Source of the DNA: Cymbidium sinense
Taxonomy: Eukaryota > Streptophyta > Magnoliopsida > Asparagales > Orchidaceae
Length of the DNA stretch: 64,000 nt
Reading direction: 5' to 3'
Assembly: GCA_021442155.1 (NCBI GenBank)
Contig: CM038214.1
Location: 142,886,040-142,950,039 of the forward strand
In this document: positions 47,546 through 58,690 of the stretch, piece after piece
Position numbering within the stretch: the stretch's first letter is position 1
How the letters are laid out: every line of letters begins with the position of its first letter
Notes under the pieces: model-generated
What the model saw: only the letters and a program-made list of their open reading frames with translations
Database searches by the model: none
What the model was told of the DNA's origin: nothing
Made by a program: the position numbers and the translations under genes

Positions 47546-48268
47546 TGCCTGTGGGATACTTTAAGTTGAGATAATGCCCCTAGTGGCACTCACTCAGTAG
47601 CTAGTCTAGGTCAAACTGATGTGCCACCCTACTAGTGTGTCATCCCAGTGGTCTTCTTACTTTGAAGGATGTAAGTCTGCTACCCTTTCCTTCTTTACCT
47701 AAACACTACACACTGACGAGCGCCTTGTTAGTTTAGTAGCCCTTACTACGTGGCCGGTAACCTACCTCTTGTTGGCTTCATTTAAAAGGATGTGAGTCTA
47801 CACTTTTTTCTTAGATTAGCCTTAGCTCACTAATTGGGTCCAGTATATTTGAGGTTTAGGATAAGTCTTCTAGTGGCTTCTTTCCTCTTAATAGCTTCAA
47901 GTTTGGGTATAGTCCTTCCTTGGGACTCCCTGCTTAGTAGTCGGTCTAGGTCAGATAGAATTTGTCCCACTAATGATAGACTATCCTGATGATCAGTTAT
48001 GCTTAGAAAGTTATAAGCCTACACGCTTTATTCAGGTTGATCATTGCACACTAACGGGCACCTTAGGTTGGTTGGTTCTCACTATGCTGACGAATACACC
48101 ACTCGTGCTGATGGAAACATCTTAGGTTGGTTGGTCTTATCTTTGGATACACCACTTATGACAAAAAAATATATATTCACTTGTGGATTAGGAGGACACT
48201 AGTGGTACCTTTTCCCGAAAGCGGTATCTATCTTTAGGCGATGTCGAAAACTCCCTATAGGTATCTTA
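47546..48268 (+). repeat. truncated gypsy fragment B: part of the 3' untranslated block
   Basis: Duplicate of 38,676-39,392. In parts it is closer to 17,876-18,890 (for example 'ctcactcagtagctagtcta'). Confidence 0.85.
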
Positions 48269-48865
48269 CCTTTTTATTTTGGTTTATTTTTAGGTTCTAT
48301 TTTTAGTTTAGGTTTAGAATTATTTTTTATTTATTTTATTTTATTTAGTTAAGGTTTAGATTTAGGTTTAGGTTTTATTTATTTCAGTTTAGTTTATTTT
48401 AGTTTAGGTTTAGGTTTATTTTATTTTTATTTTAGGTTTTGGTTTCTTTTATTTTAAGGTTTAGGTTTTATTTTTTATTTATTTTTAGGATTTATTTTTA
48501 GGTTTATTTTTTAGGTTTAGGCTTTTATTTAGCCTTTATTTAATTTTATTTTAGGTTTATTTTATTTTTATTTTAGGTCTAATTTTCATTTTATTTTGGT
48601 TTTTTTATTTTTTTAGTTTAGTTTCGGTTTTATTTATTTCATTTTATTTTAGTTTTTATTTTTTTATTTTATTTTCTTTTTTAAGTTTAGGTTTAGGTTT
48701 AGGTTTAGGTTTTAGTTTATGTTATTACTCTATTTATTTATTTGTTTTAATTTGGTTTATGTTTTTTTGTTTATTTTATTTTTAGGTTTTATTTAGTTTA
48801 GGTTTAGGTAGTAGCTTTTTAGGGTTTAGGGTTTAGGGTTTAGGTTTTAGGTTTAGGGTTTAAGG
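48269..48865 (+). repeat. degenerate telomere-like repeat block
   Basis: Duplicate of 39,393-39,975. Confidence 0.85.
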
Positions 48866-49345
48866 TTTTTTTTGATAAAGAATAAATTCAGATTCAAAGT
48901 TTTTTCATTTCAATTTCATCAACCAAGTAATACACCAAGTTTTCTAAGACACAAGAGATAACAAATATGACAAAATGAGCACACATAGAGCAAATAAAAA
49001 ACCCTAGATAACTAAAATGATCTCTACAGTATAGATAATTCCATAAGCAATAGATCAGATCATCCATTCTTTAATTTCTCAGCCTCATCGAACTACCTCT
49101 CTGAGTAGTAATCCAACATGATTTTACCAATCTCTACCTCCGCCACCACCATGGCTGTAACCTTTGTCAGTCCTCCCACCTCCGTAATGACAACAGCTCC
49201 GACCACCACCTCCAAATCTTCCACCACCTCCAGATCGCCCACCGCCACTACGATAATTGCCACCTCGCTTCCACTCCACCCAGATCTAGTCTGGGCTGAG
49301 TGATGTTCCTACCATCAAGGTTATGCCCATTCTTAGAGTGTAGCT
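48866..49345 (-). pseudogene. GRP fragment 6 (duplicate of fragment 4)
   Basis: On minus: NGHNLDGRNIT right after telomere-like DNA (about 49,335-49,300), then a Gly-rich region (GGGGRFGGGGRSCCHYGGG, HGGGGGRDW) ending in stops, then the complete 3' UTR block to about 48,875. The + frame 49,118-49,303 is a shadow. The internal frame is broken by several indels. Confidence 0.8.
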
Positions 49346-51918
49346 TAGGTTTAGGCTTATTAGGTTATGGGGTTTATGTTTATATTTTAATTTATTTAGT
49401 TTAGGTTTATGTTTAGGGTTTAAGGTTTAGGATTTAGGGTTCAGGGTTAGGGTTTAGGGTTTAGGGTTTAGGGTTTAAGATTTAGGGTTTAGGGTTTGGA
49501 GTTTATGCTTTTAGGGTTTTATAGGTTAGGGTTTATGGTTTAGTGGAGCTTAGGGTTTAGGGTTTAGGGGTAGGTTTAATGTAGTTTAAGAGTTTAGGGT
49601 CAATTTTATAGGGTTTAGAGTTTTAAATTATGCAAACCAAGAGGTTTAGGTTTATTTAGTTTAGTTTTATTTTATTTTAATTTTATTTAGGTTAATTTTA
49701 TCTTGTTTAGTTTATTTATTTTAGGTTTATTTATTTTATTTTAGTTTTATCTTAGTTTATCTAGTAAGTTTATTTAGTTGAGCCATTATCTTATTTTCAT
49801 TCTGTTAAGTTTAGGTTTAGAGTGGTTTAGGGTACTCAGTGGTTTAGGCTCATGGTTGGGCCTGGCTGGCCCAGGGCCCAGGGTTTAGCATTTTGGCCTG
49901 GGGTGGAGGCCTGGGAGCCCATGGCACAGGTCAGTCATGGTCAGGTCAGTGGAGGTGGGTAGAGCTTTAGCTTTAAGCCTTAGATTTATGGTCCAAGTTT
50001 AGTTTAGGGTTTGGTTTAGGAGGTTGCAGGTTTAGGTTGCAGGTTATGGTAGGGTTAGTTAGTCAGGGTTTAGGTTAGGGGTGGTGGCCTATTGGGTAGG
50101 CCCCTAGGGTTTATGATTTTATGGAGGGTTTAGGGTTTAAAGTTTAGGGTTTAGTAGTTTAGAGTTTAGGGCAGTTAGGGTTTTTAAATTTTAAATTTCT
50201 TTAAAATCAAGCAAACCCGTAGGTAGGTTTATTTAGTTTTTTAAGTTTAGTTTATTTTATTTTATTTTGATTTAAAATTAATTATTTTTTTTTAGTTTAG
50301 TTTATTTATTTTAGGTTTTTTTATTAGTTTATTTTAGGTTTAAGTTTAGGTTTAGTTTATTTTTTAGTTTATTTTATTTTATTTAATTTTAGGTTTGATT
50401 TATTTTTATTTTAGGTTTAGGTTTAGGTTTTATTTTATTTTTTTTAGATTTAGGTTTTAGGTTTTTTACTTTAGGTTTATTTTTATGTTTTATTTTTAGG
50501 GGTCTAGTTTTATTTTTAGTTTATTTTATTTTATTTAGTTTAATTTTAGGTTTAAGTTTAGGTTTTGGTTTTATTTATTTTTGTTTAGTTCATTTTAGTT
50601 TAGGTTTAGGTTAATTTTATTTTGATTTTAGGTTTAGGCATTTTTTTAGTTTAGGGTTTAGGTTTTTTTTTTTTTTATTATTTTTTATGTTTTATTTTTA
50701 TGGTTATTAGTTAGGTTTAATTTTTTATTTAGTTTTATTTTATTTTATTCTATGTTTATTTTATTTTATTCTAGTTTTTTTATTTTATTTTGTTTATTAT
50801 TATTTTAGTTTAGTTTAGGTTTTTTATTTATTTTATTTTAGTTTAGTTTTTATTTTATTTTATTTTATTTTTAAGTTTAGGTTTAGTTTTATGTTTAGGT
50901 TTAGGTTTTAGTTTATGTTTTGATTTTATTTTATTTTTTTATTTTATTTTGGTTTAGATTTTTTATTTATTTTAGGTTTATATTTTATTTACTTTAGGTT
51001 TAGTTTTAGCTTTGGGTTTAGGGTTTATAGTTTTAGTTTATTTTTGGATTAGGGTTTAGGGTTTGTGGTTTAGTAGGGTACATATGGTAGGGTTTAGGGT
51101 TTTAGGGTTTAGGGTTTAGGGTTTAGGGTTTAGAGTTTAAAGTTTTTAGGGTTTTGGGTTTTGGGTTTAGGTTTAGGGTTCAGGTTTTAGTTTAGAATTT
51201 AGAATTTTTGTGGTTTATTTTAACAGAGAAAAAGATTCACGTTCAACATTTTTTCTTTTCTTTAATTAGTTTATTTATTATTTATTTTAGTTTAATTTAT
51301 TTTTCATTTTTATTTATGTAGTTTTTTTATTTTTTGTTAGTTTAGTTTATTTATTTTAGGTTTATTTATTTTAGTTTAGGTTTTTTATTTTAGTTTATTG
51401 TTTGGGTTTAGGTTTTAGTTTAGTTTTATTTATTTATTTTAGGTTTATTTATTTTAGTTTTGGTTTTAGGTTTTATTTTTTATTTATTTTTAGGTTTATT
51501 TTTTAAGTTTAAGTTTTTATTTGTTTTTATTTTAGGCTTGTGTTCAGTTTATTTTATTTTAATCTTACATTTAGTTTTAATTTTATTTATGTTTTTTATT
51601 CTTAAGTTTATTTTATTTTTTAGTTTCATATTTTTTAGTTTCATTTAGGTTTTTATTTATTTTATTTTAGTTCATTCTTATTAGTTTATTTTATTTAAAT
51701 TTTAGGTTTAGGTTTGGGTTTTAGTTTAAGTTTTTATTTTGTTTTATTTATTTATTTTAATTAGGTTTTTGGTTTATTTATTTATTTAATATTTAGGGTT
51801 TAGGGTTTTTACGGTTCAGGGTTTCGGGGTTAGGGTTTAGGTTTTTTAGCGTTTATGGTTTAGGGTTTAGGTTTTAGGTTTAGGGTTCAGGTTTTACTTT
51901 AGGGTTTAAGGCTTTTGG
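49346..51918 (+). repeat. degenerate telomere-like repeat block with one GRP stub
   Basis: Duplicate of 40,441-43,200. Near-perfect TTTAGGG runs lie at 49,440-49,475 and 51,100-51,135. A G/C-rich patch at 49,820-50,110 has many 'ggcccagggcccaggg'-type words. A GRP 3' UTR stub is at 51,223-51,262. The 62-codon hydrophobic frame at 51,460-51,648 is a product of T-richness. Confidence 0.85.
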
Positions 51919-52412
51919 TTTCTTTTTAGCAGAGAACAAATTCAAATTAAATATTTTTTCTTTTCGATTTCATCAACCAAGTAACACACCAAGTTTTCTA
52001 AGACACAAGCGACGACATAGATCAAAAATAAGCAAGCATAGAGGAAATCAAAAACCCGAGATAGCTAGAACCGTCTCTACTATGAAGACACAATTGCATA
52101 AGCACTAAATCAAATCAACCATTCTTTAGTTTCTCTAGTTCCCATCAGAACCACCCTGGTCTCTCGAGTAGCGGGATCCACCAACATATCTCCGATCTCT
52201 CCCTTCGCCACCACTATGGCTATAACCTCTGTCGCTCCTCCCGCCTCCATAACCACCACTACTCTGACCACCACCTCCATATCTACCAGCACCTCAAGAT
52301 CCCCCACCACCACTACGTTAACTGCTGCCTCCGCTTGCCCTCCATCGCCAGATCTAGACTAAGCCTGGTTGACGGTGATGTTCCTACCGTTAAGGTTCTG
52401 CCCATTCTTAGG
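51919..52412 (-). pseudogene. GRP fragment 7: RRM end, glycine-rich tail and complete 3' UTR
   Basis: The longest GRP copy. On minus, immediately after 'accctaag', it reads NGQNLNGRNITVNQA, a stop where Gln is expected, then SRSGDGG. A frameshifted Gly-rich region follows (GGGGQSSGGYGGG, RYSRDQGGSDGN), with a stop at the expected Trp of the NWRN terminus, then the 3' UTR to about 51,925. The exon-like boundary at NGQNL matches fragments 4 and 6. It is a pseudogene because of stops, a frameshift and the missing RRM. Confidence 0.82.
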
Positions 52413-53132
52413 GTTTTGGTTTAGGGTTAGGTTTATTAGGTTTTAGGGTTTAGGTTTATTTTTAAATTTATTTAGTTACCTTAAGTTTAGGTATAGGGTT
52501 TGGGTTTTAAGGTTTAGTGTTTAAGGTTAGGGTTTAGGGTTTAGTAGGTAGGGTTTAAGGGTTTATTTAGGGTGGGGAGTGGATTAGGTTTTAAGGTTTT
52601 TTAGGGTTTAAAGTTTAGGGTTTAGGATTTAGGATTTATGGTTTTTTTTTTTAAGTAAACCGGTAGGTTTAGGTTTATTTAGTTTATTTTTTATTTATTT
52701 TAGTTTATTTTATTTTTAATTTTTATTTAGATTTATTTTTTATTTATATTTTTTTAGTTTATTTATTTTAGGTTTATTTATTTTAGTTTAGGTTTTTTTA
52801 TTTTAGTTTATTTTTTAAGTTTAGGTTTAAGTTTATGTTTATTTTTTAGTTTAGTTTTATTTTTATTTTATTTTTTAGGTTTATAATTATTTTTTTTAGG
52901 CTTATGCTTAGGTTTTTATTATATATTTTTAGGTTTAGGTTTTAGGTTATTATTTTAGGTTTTTTTTAGTTTGGGTTTAGTTTTATTTTTAGTTTATTTT
53001 ATTTTATTTAGTTTAGGTATTAAGTTTAGTATATTTATTTTAGTTTAGTTTATTTTAGTTTATGGTTATGTTTATTTTATTTTGTTTTTTTAGGTTTATG
53101 TTTTTTCTAAATTTAGAGTTTAAGTATTTATT
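52413..53132 (+). repeat. degenerate telomere-like repeat block, last one
   Basis: TTTAGGG-like then T-rich DNA. It stops at about 53,130 where gypsy gag begins, and no telomere-like DNA is seen further right. Confidence 0.85.
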
Positions 53133-54350
53133 CAATTTTTGATTTTATTTACGGTTTTGTGCCACCATCCTTCAAGATCTTTGATGGCAGCGGGAACCCA
53201 CGATAACTCATTGCACACTTTAGAGCCAGCTATTGCATCATTGGTGGCAACAACGCACTCCTCTTCCGCCTTTTCGTTAGTAGTCTACCAAGTGTTGCAT
53301 TGGATTGGTACACCGAACTGCCCAATGATTCGGTGAGGACTTTTGCTGAGTTGGAGCACCACTTCATCAAGAGTTTTGCAGCAGAGGGTGACTATATGTG
53401 ACCTCATTGTAGAGAAATAGAAACTCAGCGAGTCCCTTGTAGATTACATTCTCAGGTGGCGCAACTTGAGTATGAAATGCGAACCACAACTGCCCGAATA
53501 GCATGCCATTGAGATTCTTCTCAAGAATATCCATGGCCCGATCGCCTTCATGCTTAAGGGCTTTACCATCAAAATATTCGAGAAATTAATAAACAAGGCG
53601 GCTAGCCTACAAGAGAAAGCCAAATAGTTGCCCTTTCCAGACCAATCATCTAGGCCCAAGCCGCATAAGGTGTTTAAGAAGAAGCAAGGGATAGTTGTGT
53701 CAGTAGATAGAGGGAGGCAGCTAGCCAGAGTTCAGTATCAGAGACTATGAGCTTAGCAGCATCCTTTGCACCTCCTAATCCACCACCTCAGCCATCATAC
53801 TACCCACAGTAGCTGCCACAACAACCATTTCCACCACATCAACAGCCTACCTAATATCAGTATTTATATCCATCGCCAGGTAGCTACTTTTCACCAACTC
53901 TTGCCGATAGATTGAATAAGCCATATTCATTCAAGAGGGGGTAATTAGGAAAATCTTTAAGAATCTCTTAAAATAACCTGACTTTCAATTACTAGAGCTA
54001 CGATGCCAGAGGAAGGGGGCAAGTGTGATGATCCTAGCTATGCCCCTACCACCACATGTTAGGCCATGTCTTGAGGATTTTTTCACTTTTAAGGATTAGC
54101 TTGAGCTAAGCTACAAGTTGAGATACATAGTTATCCCTAAGGAATACTTATTAGAACAACCATTTAGTTATGTTAGAGTAATCCTTGGGGATACTTGTGA
54201 TCCTCTTAAGACCAAAGAAGGTTATGATATCTCCCTATCTCGAACCTCTATGAAGATCATTTCCAAGATCAAGAAGCTTTACTTTCAGGTGGCTGAAGTA
54301 GCTCAAACCTCCAAAACCAAGGAAAGTTTGTAGTTGCAAAAGACAACTCG
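53133..54350 (+). pseudogene. second gypsy element: gag remnant, 5'-truncated
   Basis: It begins inside gag: FKIFDGSGNPR near 53,170-53,200, then the classical capsid-like block LDWYTELPNDSVRTFAELEHHFIKSF in pieces at 53,295-53,380. A proline/glutamine-rich segment is at 53,775-53,880. A frame at 54,118-54,333 (RYIVIPKEYLLEQP, ILGDTCDP) matches 5,960-6,130 of the first element. Leader, LTR and the gag start are missing; telomere-like DNA abuts. Stops and frameshifts are present. The minus frames at 53,444-53,659 and 54,269-54,496 are shadows. Confidence 0.83.
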
Positions 54351-54479
54351 AGGAGGGTGACAACCCAGCAGTAGCAGTAGCTCACCATACTTGCCCAAGA
54401 TAGTCCACTAGTGTAGCCACCGTCCGAGTCCAGTACCATCTCCATAGCTACCACTCTTCTACTAGCTCCTCTTCTACCA

Positions 54480-55404
54480 ACAAGAGCATTGTACATGCGA
54501 ATAATGGCACTAATCCCTTACTTCACTTACTTTATTTGATTTCTATCATGTACCTCCACCCAAAAGAAAATTAATGAAGAAAGTTGATTCTACTTATATA
54601 TTGTCTACTTCTCATGCTCTTGATTTTATTCATATTGAAAGCTCTCTGAGTCTAAATAAAAGTAATAGCTTTAGTAGTTCCAGTCATTTCCTTTCTAATT
54701 TAGAGTCAGACAATCCTTCTATGAATCAATCAATTTTACCTCTTGAGATTGACTCAGAGTCAACTGACTCTGACTATCCCATCGGAGAAGCTGTAGTTAT
54801 GCCCGATGAGAAGGTAGAACTTTCCACAAGCCATCATTCCAAGATGTCATTGAAGTTAACCTATGCAGTGGCAAAGTTCTACCTCTCAGGGAAGCACCTT
54901 AGGATAAGGGTAAGCAAGTCATAAGTTCTAGTGAGCAGATAGCTCCTCCATAGGATGATCCACCCATGGATATGCTTATAGAGGACCAAGCCAGAGTTGA
55001 TTACAATGTCTTAGCTCACCTTAGAAAGTTTCCAGCTATATTAAGCATATACGATGCCCTTTTCTTATCCAAAGAGATGATGGAATTTTTAATTAAGCCA
55101 TACTTGATCTAGAGATATATTTAGCTCAGCTGACCACTATTAAAGAGGAGGCATGCCACTCAAAGGATATCTTAGGAGTTACATTCAGCGATGAAGACTT
55201 ACTCCTAGGGACGACCATGCACCGCATCTTTACATTATAGGTGATGTTAGTAGATATAGGGTATCTAGAGTTCTAGTTGACCCAGGTGTATCAGTTAATA
55301 TTATGAGTCTATGAACCCTTGCCTACTTGAGGATCGACATCTCCAAACTCCAGAAAGAACAAATAAGGTTGAGAGGATTCAATGAACAAGATTATAGGGC
55401 CTTG
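54480..55404 (+). pseudogene. second gypsy element: protease, N-terminal part, interrupted
   Basis: The open frame 54,574-54,924 covers a Ser/Asn-rich stretch with ILPLEIDSESTDSD. Then come DMLIEDQARVDYNVLAHLRK (54,966-55,030), broken sequence, and the protease loop VDPGVS at 55,276-55,293 with VNIMS, and RLRGFNEQ up to about 55,395. The gene is then split by the inverted LTR and resumes at 62,161. In the first element the same join is continuous (7,090-7,150). Confidence 0.8.
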
Positions 55405-58039
55405 TGGTGTTTATTTTTTGATTTATAGGGGACACCACACAAATCATAGAGGTACTTTTTGAGGTGATGGGGTACAACATTAAAGTATGATATACTATCA
55501 CAAAAGATAGAGGAATCACCCTACAATGGACCTAATCACTTAATAAGGACTCATAAGGCATGATGAGTCTTCAAATGTACTAGAGATTTTTCCCAAACTT
55601 TACATGGATGAATAAAGCATGGTTTATATTAGACTTGGTTCTTAAGTTCCCTATAGAGGAAAGCCTCCATAGTTAATTACATCTTAGGGAATGAAATTTT
55701 CTAAGAATATTTGCAATTAAAGTAGACAATTATCATCTCCAAATATTTCAAGGTTAGACTATCAAAGGATTTGGTTGTATTTGGAAAATCAATTGAGAAA
55801 GTTCAAAGAGAAGACTTATTTTTGGAATTCAAATGAAATAAATAAGAAATTCTCATGATACAAGGAAGCCTAGTAAGCATTTTAATATATCATATAGTTG
55901 GGCTTAATAATTTTAAAGTTGACAAGATTTAAATGTTTTGAGTTGAAATTTAATTAGATTACTAGGGATTATAATCCACCAACACAAGTTTGTGGGAATA
56001 CCTAATAGGTGAGGATTTATGCTCGTAGACTGAAGGAAATAGCTACCTCAGATCCTAAATCTTGGGAGATTTAGTATGAGCTAAATCATAACCTAAATCT
56101 AAGCGATAGGTGGAAATAAGGGATTATCTCCACAAGAGAGAATAAATTATCCAACTTCTAGACTTATAACTGCCTGGAGTGGCCACCAGCTAACTCCTAT
56201 GATTTTAAAACCATGTAGTATGGTCTTATGAATTGGAAGATAGCTAGGGTTATTATTTAATTAGAAAGAGACTAAAGTCCTAAACACACTCCCTAAGTGA
56301 CTAGAGCATAAGTGGTATGAGCATATGACTTAATCTATAGATGTAAAGTCTTTTTAAATTTTATTTTATTTTAGACACATTATTTCGAGAGAGGCTTATG
56401 GATTTCTTATGCCTAAATGTATGATGAAATAGGGTATGGGTCAAATCAGCTAGAAGAAGGTGTTCTTCACCACATGGGATGCCCTCACAAGTCAAGCATT
56501 CCTTTGTCATGCAAGTATGGAGATCATTCATATTCAAGAGAGAAAGAATATGCATGCATGAGGTGAAACTTACAACCATACAACTAAGGGGTTACTAAAC
56601 CTTTTAATTATCTTATTTATGTCTTAGGCTTTATGATGAGCTTATGAGTAGTTTAAAATTTAGTTATGAGTGATTAGTTGGGTAGAAAAATTATTTTTAT
56701 CCTAAGAGCCTAATCATGTCCAAGCCAAATATTAAAGCATTAATCATTTAAGAAACTATGAAAAGCATACTGTCTTGATGCACAATGTAAACATAACATC
56801 AAAAAATTATATAAACTATCTTAAAAGAATAAAAGGCTAGTGAGGTTGGGTACCGTTGTACAACCCGAAGAGATAAAAGATGGGTAACCGAGCTATACCC
56901 TTATACAACCTCTAATATGAAAGAATAATTATAATTGTATTAAATGTTATGTGGCTCTTCTTTCTTCATATCTCCATTTTTTATTTGGTTCTTTCTTTTA
57001 TTTGGATGGTGCTTTCTTCAAAGGAATCACAAGGCACCCTAGGACAAAGCCTTATGGCCACTGCTCATCCTAATCCCCCATAGCACTAATCCTAATTCTT
57101 ATTGAAAAATTTACATTTATGTTAGAAAAGTAAATTTAATTACACCTGCAAAATAAAGGTTAGCTAAATATACATATAATCCCAAGCAGTTGTATTTATA
57201 AATTGGACTTAGCACCCTACACATGGGTAACTAAGCCCACATATCCTAACTTGGATTATGCTTAAGGATTTAAGCAACCTGCAAAAAGAGCATTCACATT
57301 TATTTTTAAGCATCTCCTAAGAAGATTCCCCTGCAAAAAACATGATTAGGCTAATATTGGTCCATCATCCAGTTTACAAAGCATACACCCTAACATCCAA
57401 TCTACAGTAATACATCATAAAACAAAACATACATCTCATTATACATCATCCTAACTTAGAGCTAGAAGTGGTTGATTAATTCTAATGTGTGTATTAAGGC
57501 ATGTGTGGTAAGTCTTGCTAGGCATTAGTGTTGTATTTTCTAAGTGTAGAAGGATTTAATTTAACATAGAAGGTTGATTTCACTTGAAGTAGTTTAATTA
57601 ATTTGAGAATTTTAATTTGTGTTTTCTTTTGTTTCATTTCATTACACTTAGCAACTAAGTATTTTAAAGAGAGGAAAAGAGGACTGCGCTCTTTCATCCG
57701 TACCTTAGGTCGCTTTATATAGTATATTAATTTGATTTAGTTCTCTTTAGTGAATGGCTTATTAAATTAGTTAACTAATCCTAAGTTTAGGTTCACTTTA
57801 AATAATCCTATTTAAAATGGAAGACATCTTAAGATTAAGTTAATTGAATTACTACCTTTGAAACAAGCATATGATTCAATCCTAAGTGTATCTATACATG
57901 CAACATATTTTATAACACTTAAATGATGAATGTATGTGTATGTTTAGAATTTATATTTTATTTGATTCAATTATTTAAACATACTAATTTAAAACTTTAT
58001 CCAAATTCTTTTATAGAAAGGAGATAAGAATTACATTAA

Positions 58040-58690
58040 ATAGGCATGGCTGTTGTTAAACCAGGGAAGTGAGATAATCAAATGAATTCTTTGGACCTAG
58101 CTAAAGCCTCATATTCTTAGGAAGTCCATACTATATACCCATTTACAGTCAAACATATGTAAATTCATATACATGAACATAATAAGTAAGTTCCAAATCA
58201 TATGGATAATTAATTCAACCACTTAGTCAATTATGAATGCATGCAATTTTAATGTAAAATGGGTTTTCATTCTTTAGTCACATATGCATATTCATGGGAA
58301 GTGAGGTAATCAAAGATATAGGCAAGTATGTGTCATTGTTAAACCAGAGAAGTGAGGTAATCAAATGACCTCCTAGGGCTAACTAAAGCCTTATATTCTT
58401 GGGATGTCTAGACTATATACTTGCTTATCTTGGACACACATGGATATATAAATAAATGAGGGATAAAAAACCATGCAAAGATTGTATATTTTTTATTGAA
58501 TCATTTATATATATGAATTAAAGCTCTATCAAAATTTTAATGTTGAAATACATAATAATGAAATCAAATGGGTATGTGCCATTATTAAACTAGGGAAGTG
58601 AGATAATCAAATGTCCTCCTTGGGGCTAGCTAAAGCCTCATGTTCCTAGGATGTCCAGACTATATACCCATTACCATTCAATCTTATATA
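58040..58690 (-). repeat. ~260-bp tandem repeat inside the solo LTR
   Basis: On +, 'gggaagtgagataatcaaat', then 'ctagctaaagcctcat', then 'gactatatacccatt' recur at about 58,060-58,145, 58,340-58,425 and 58,590-58,670, with a partial copy near 58,297. Confidence 0.85.

Larger units (their letters stand above)
43986..53060 (+). repeat. tandem segmental duplication, unit B (~9.1 kb)
   Basis: Collinear with unit A (35,056-43,640). The gypsy parts differ by a few percent and small indels, while the telomere-like parts have many indels. Unit B retains GRP fragment 7 where A keeps a stub. At about 53,060 the match ends: A continues to a LINE-like tail, B to gypsy gag. Confidence 0.85.

Noticed and set aside
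51460..51648. Hydrophobic small protein in telomere-like DNA
   Set aside because: Pure by-product of 'ttttattttaggttt' repeats; not kept in the duplicate unit.
22051..52412. GRP copies as functional tandem genes
   Set aside because: Every copy lacks the RRM exon and promoter; most have stops or frameshifts.
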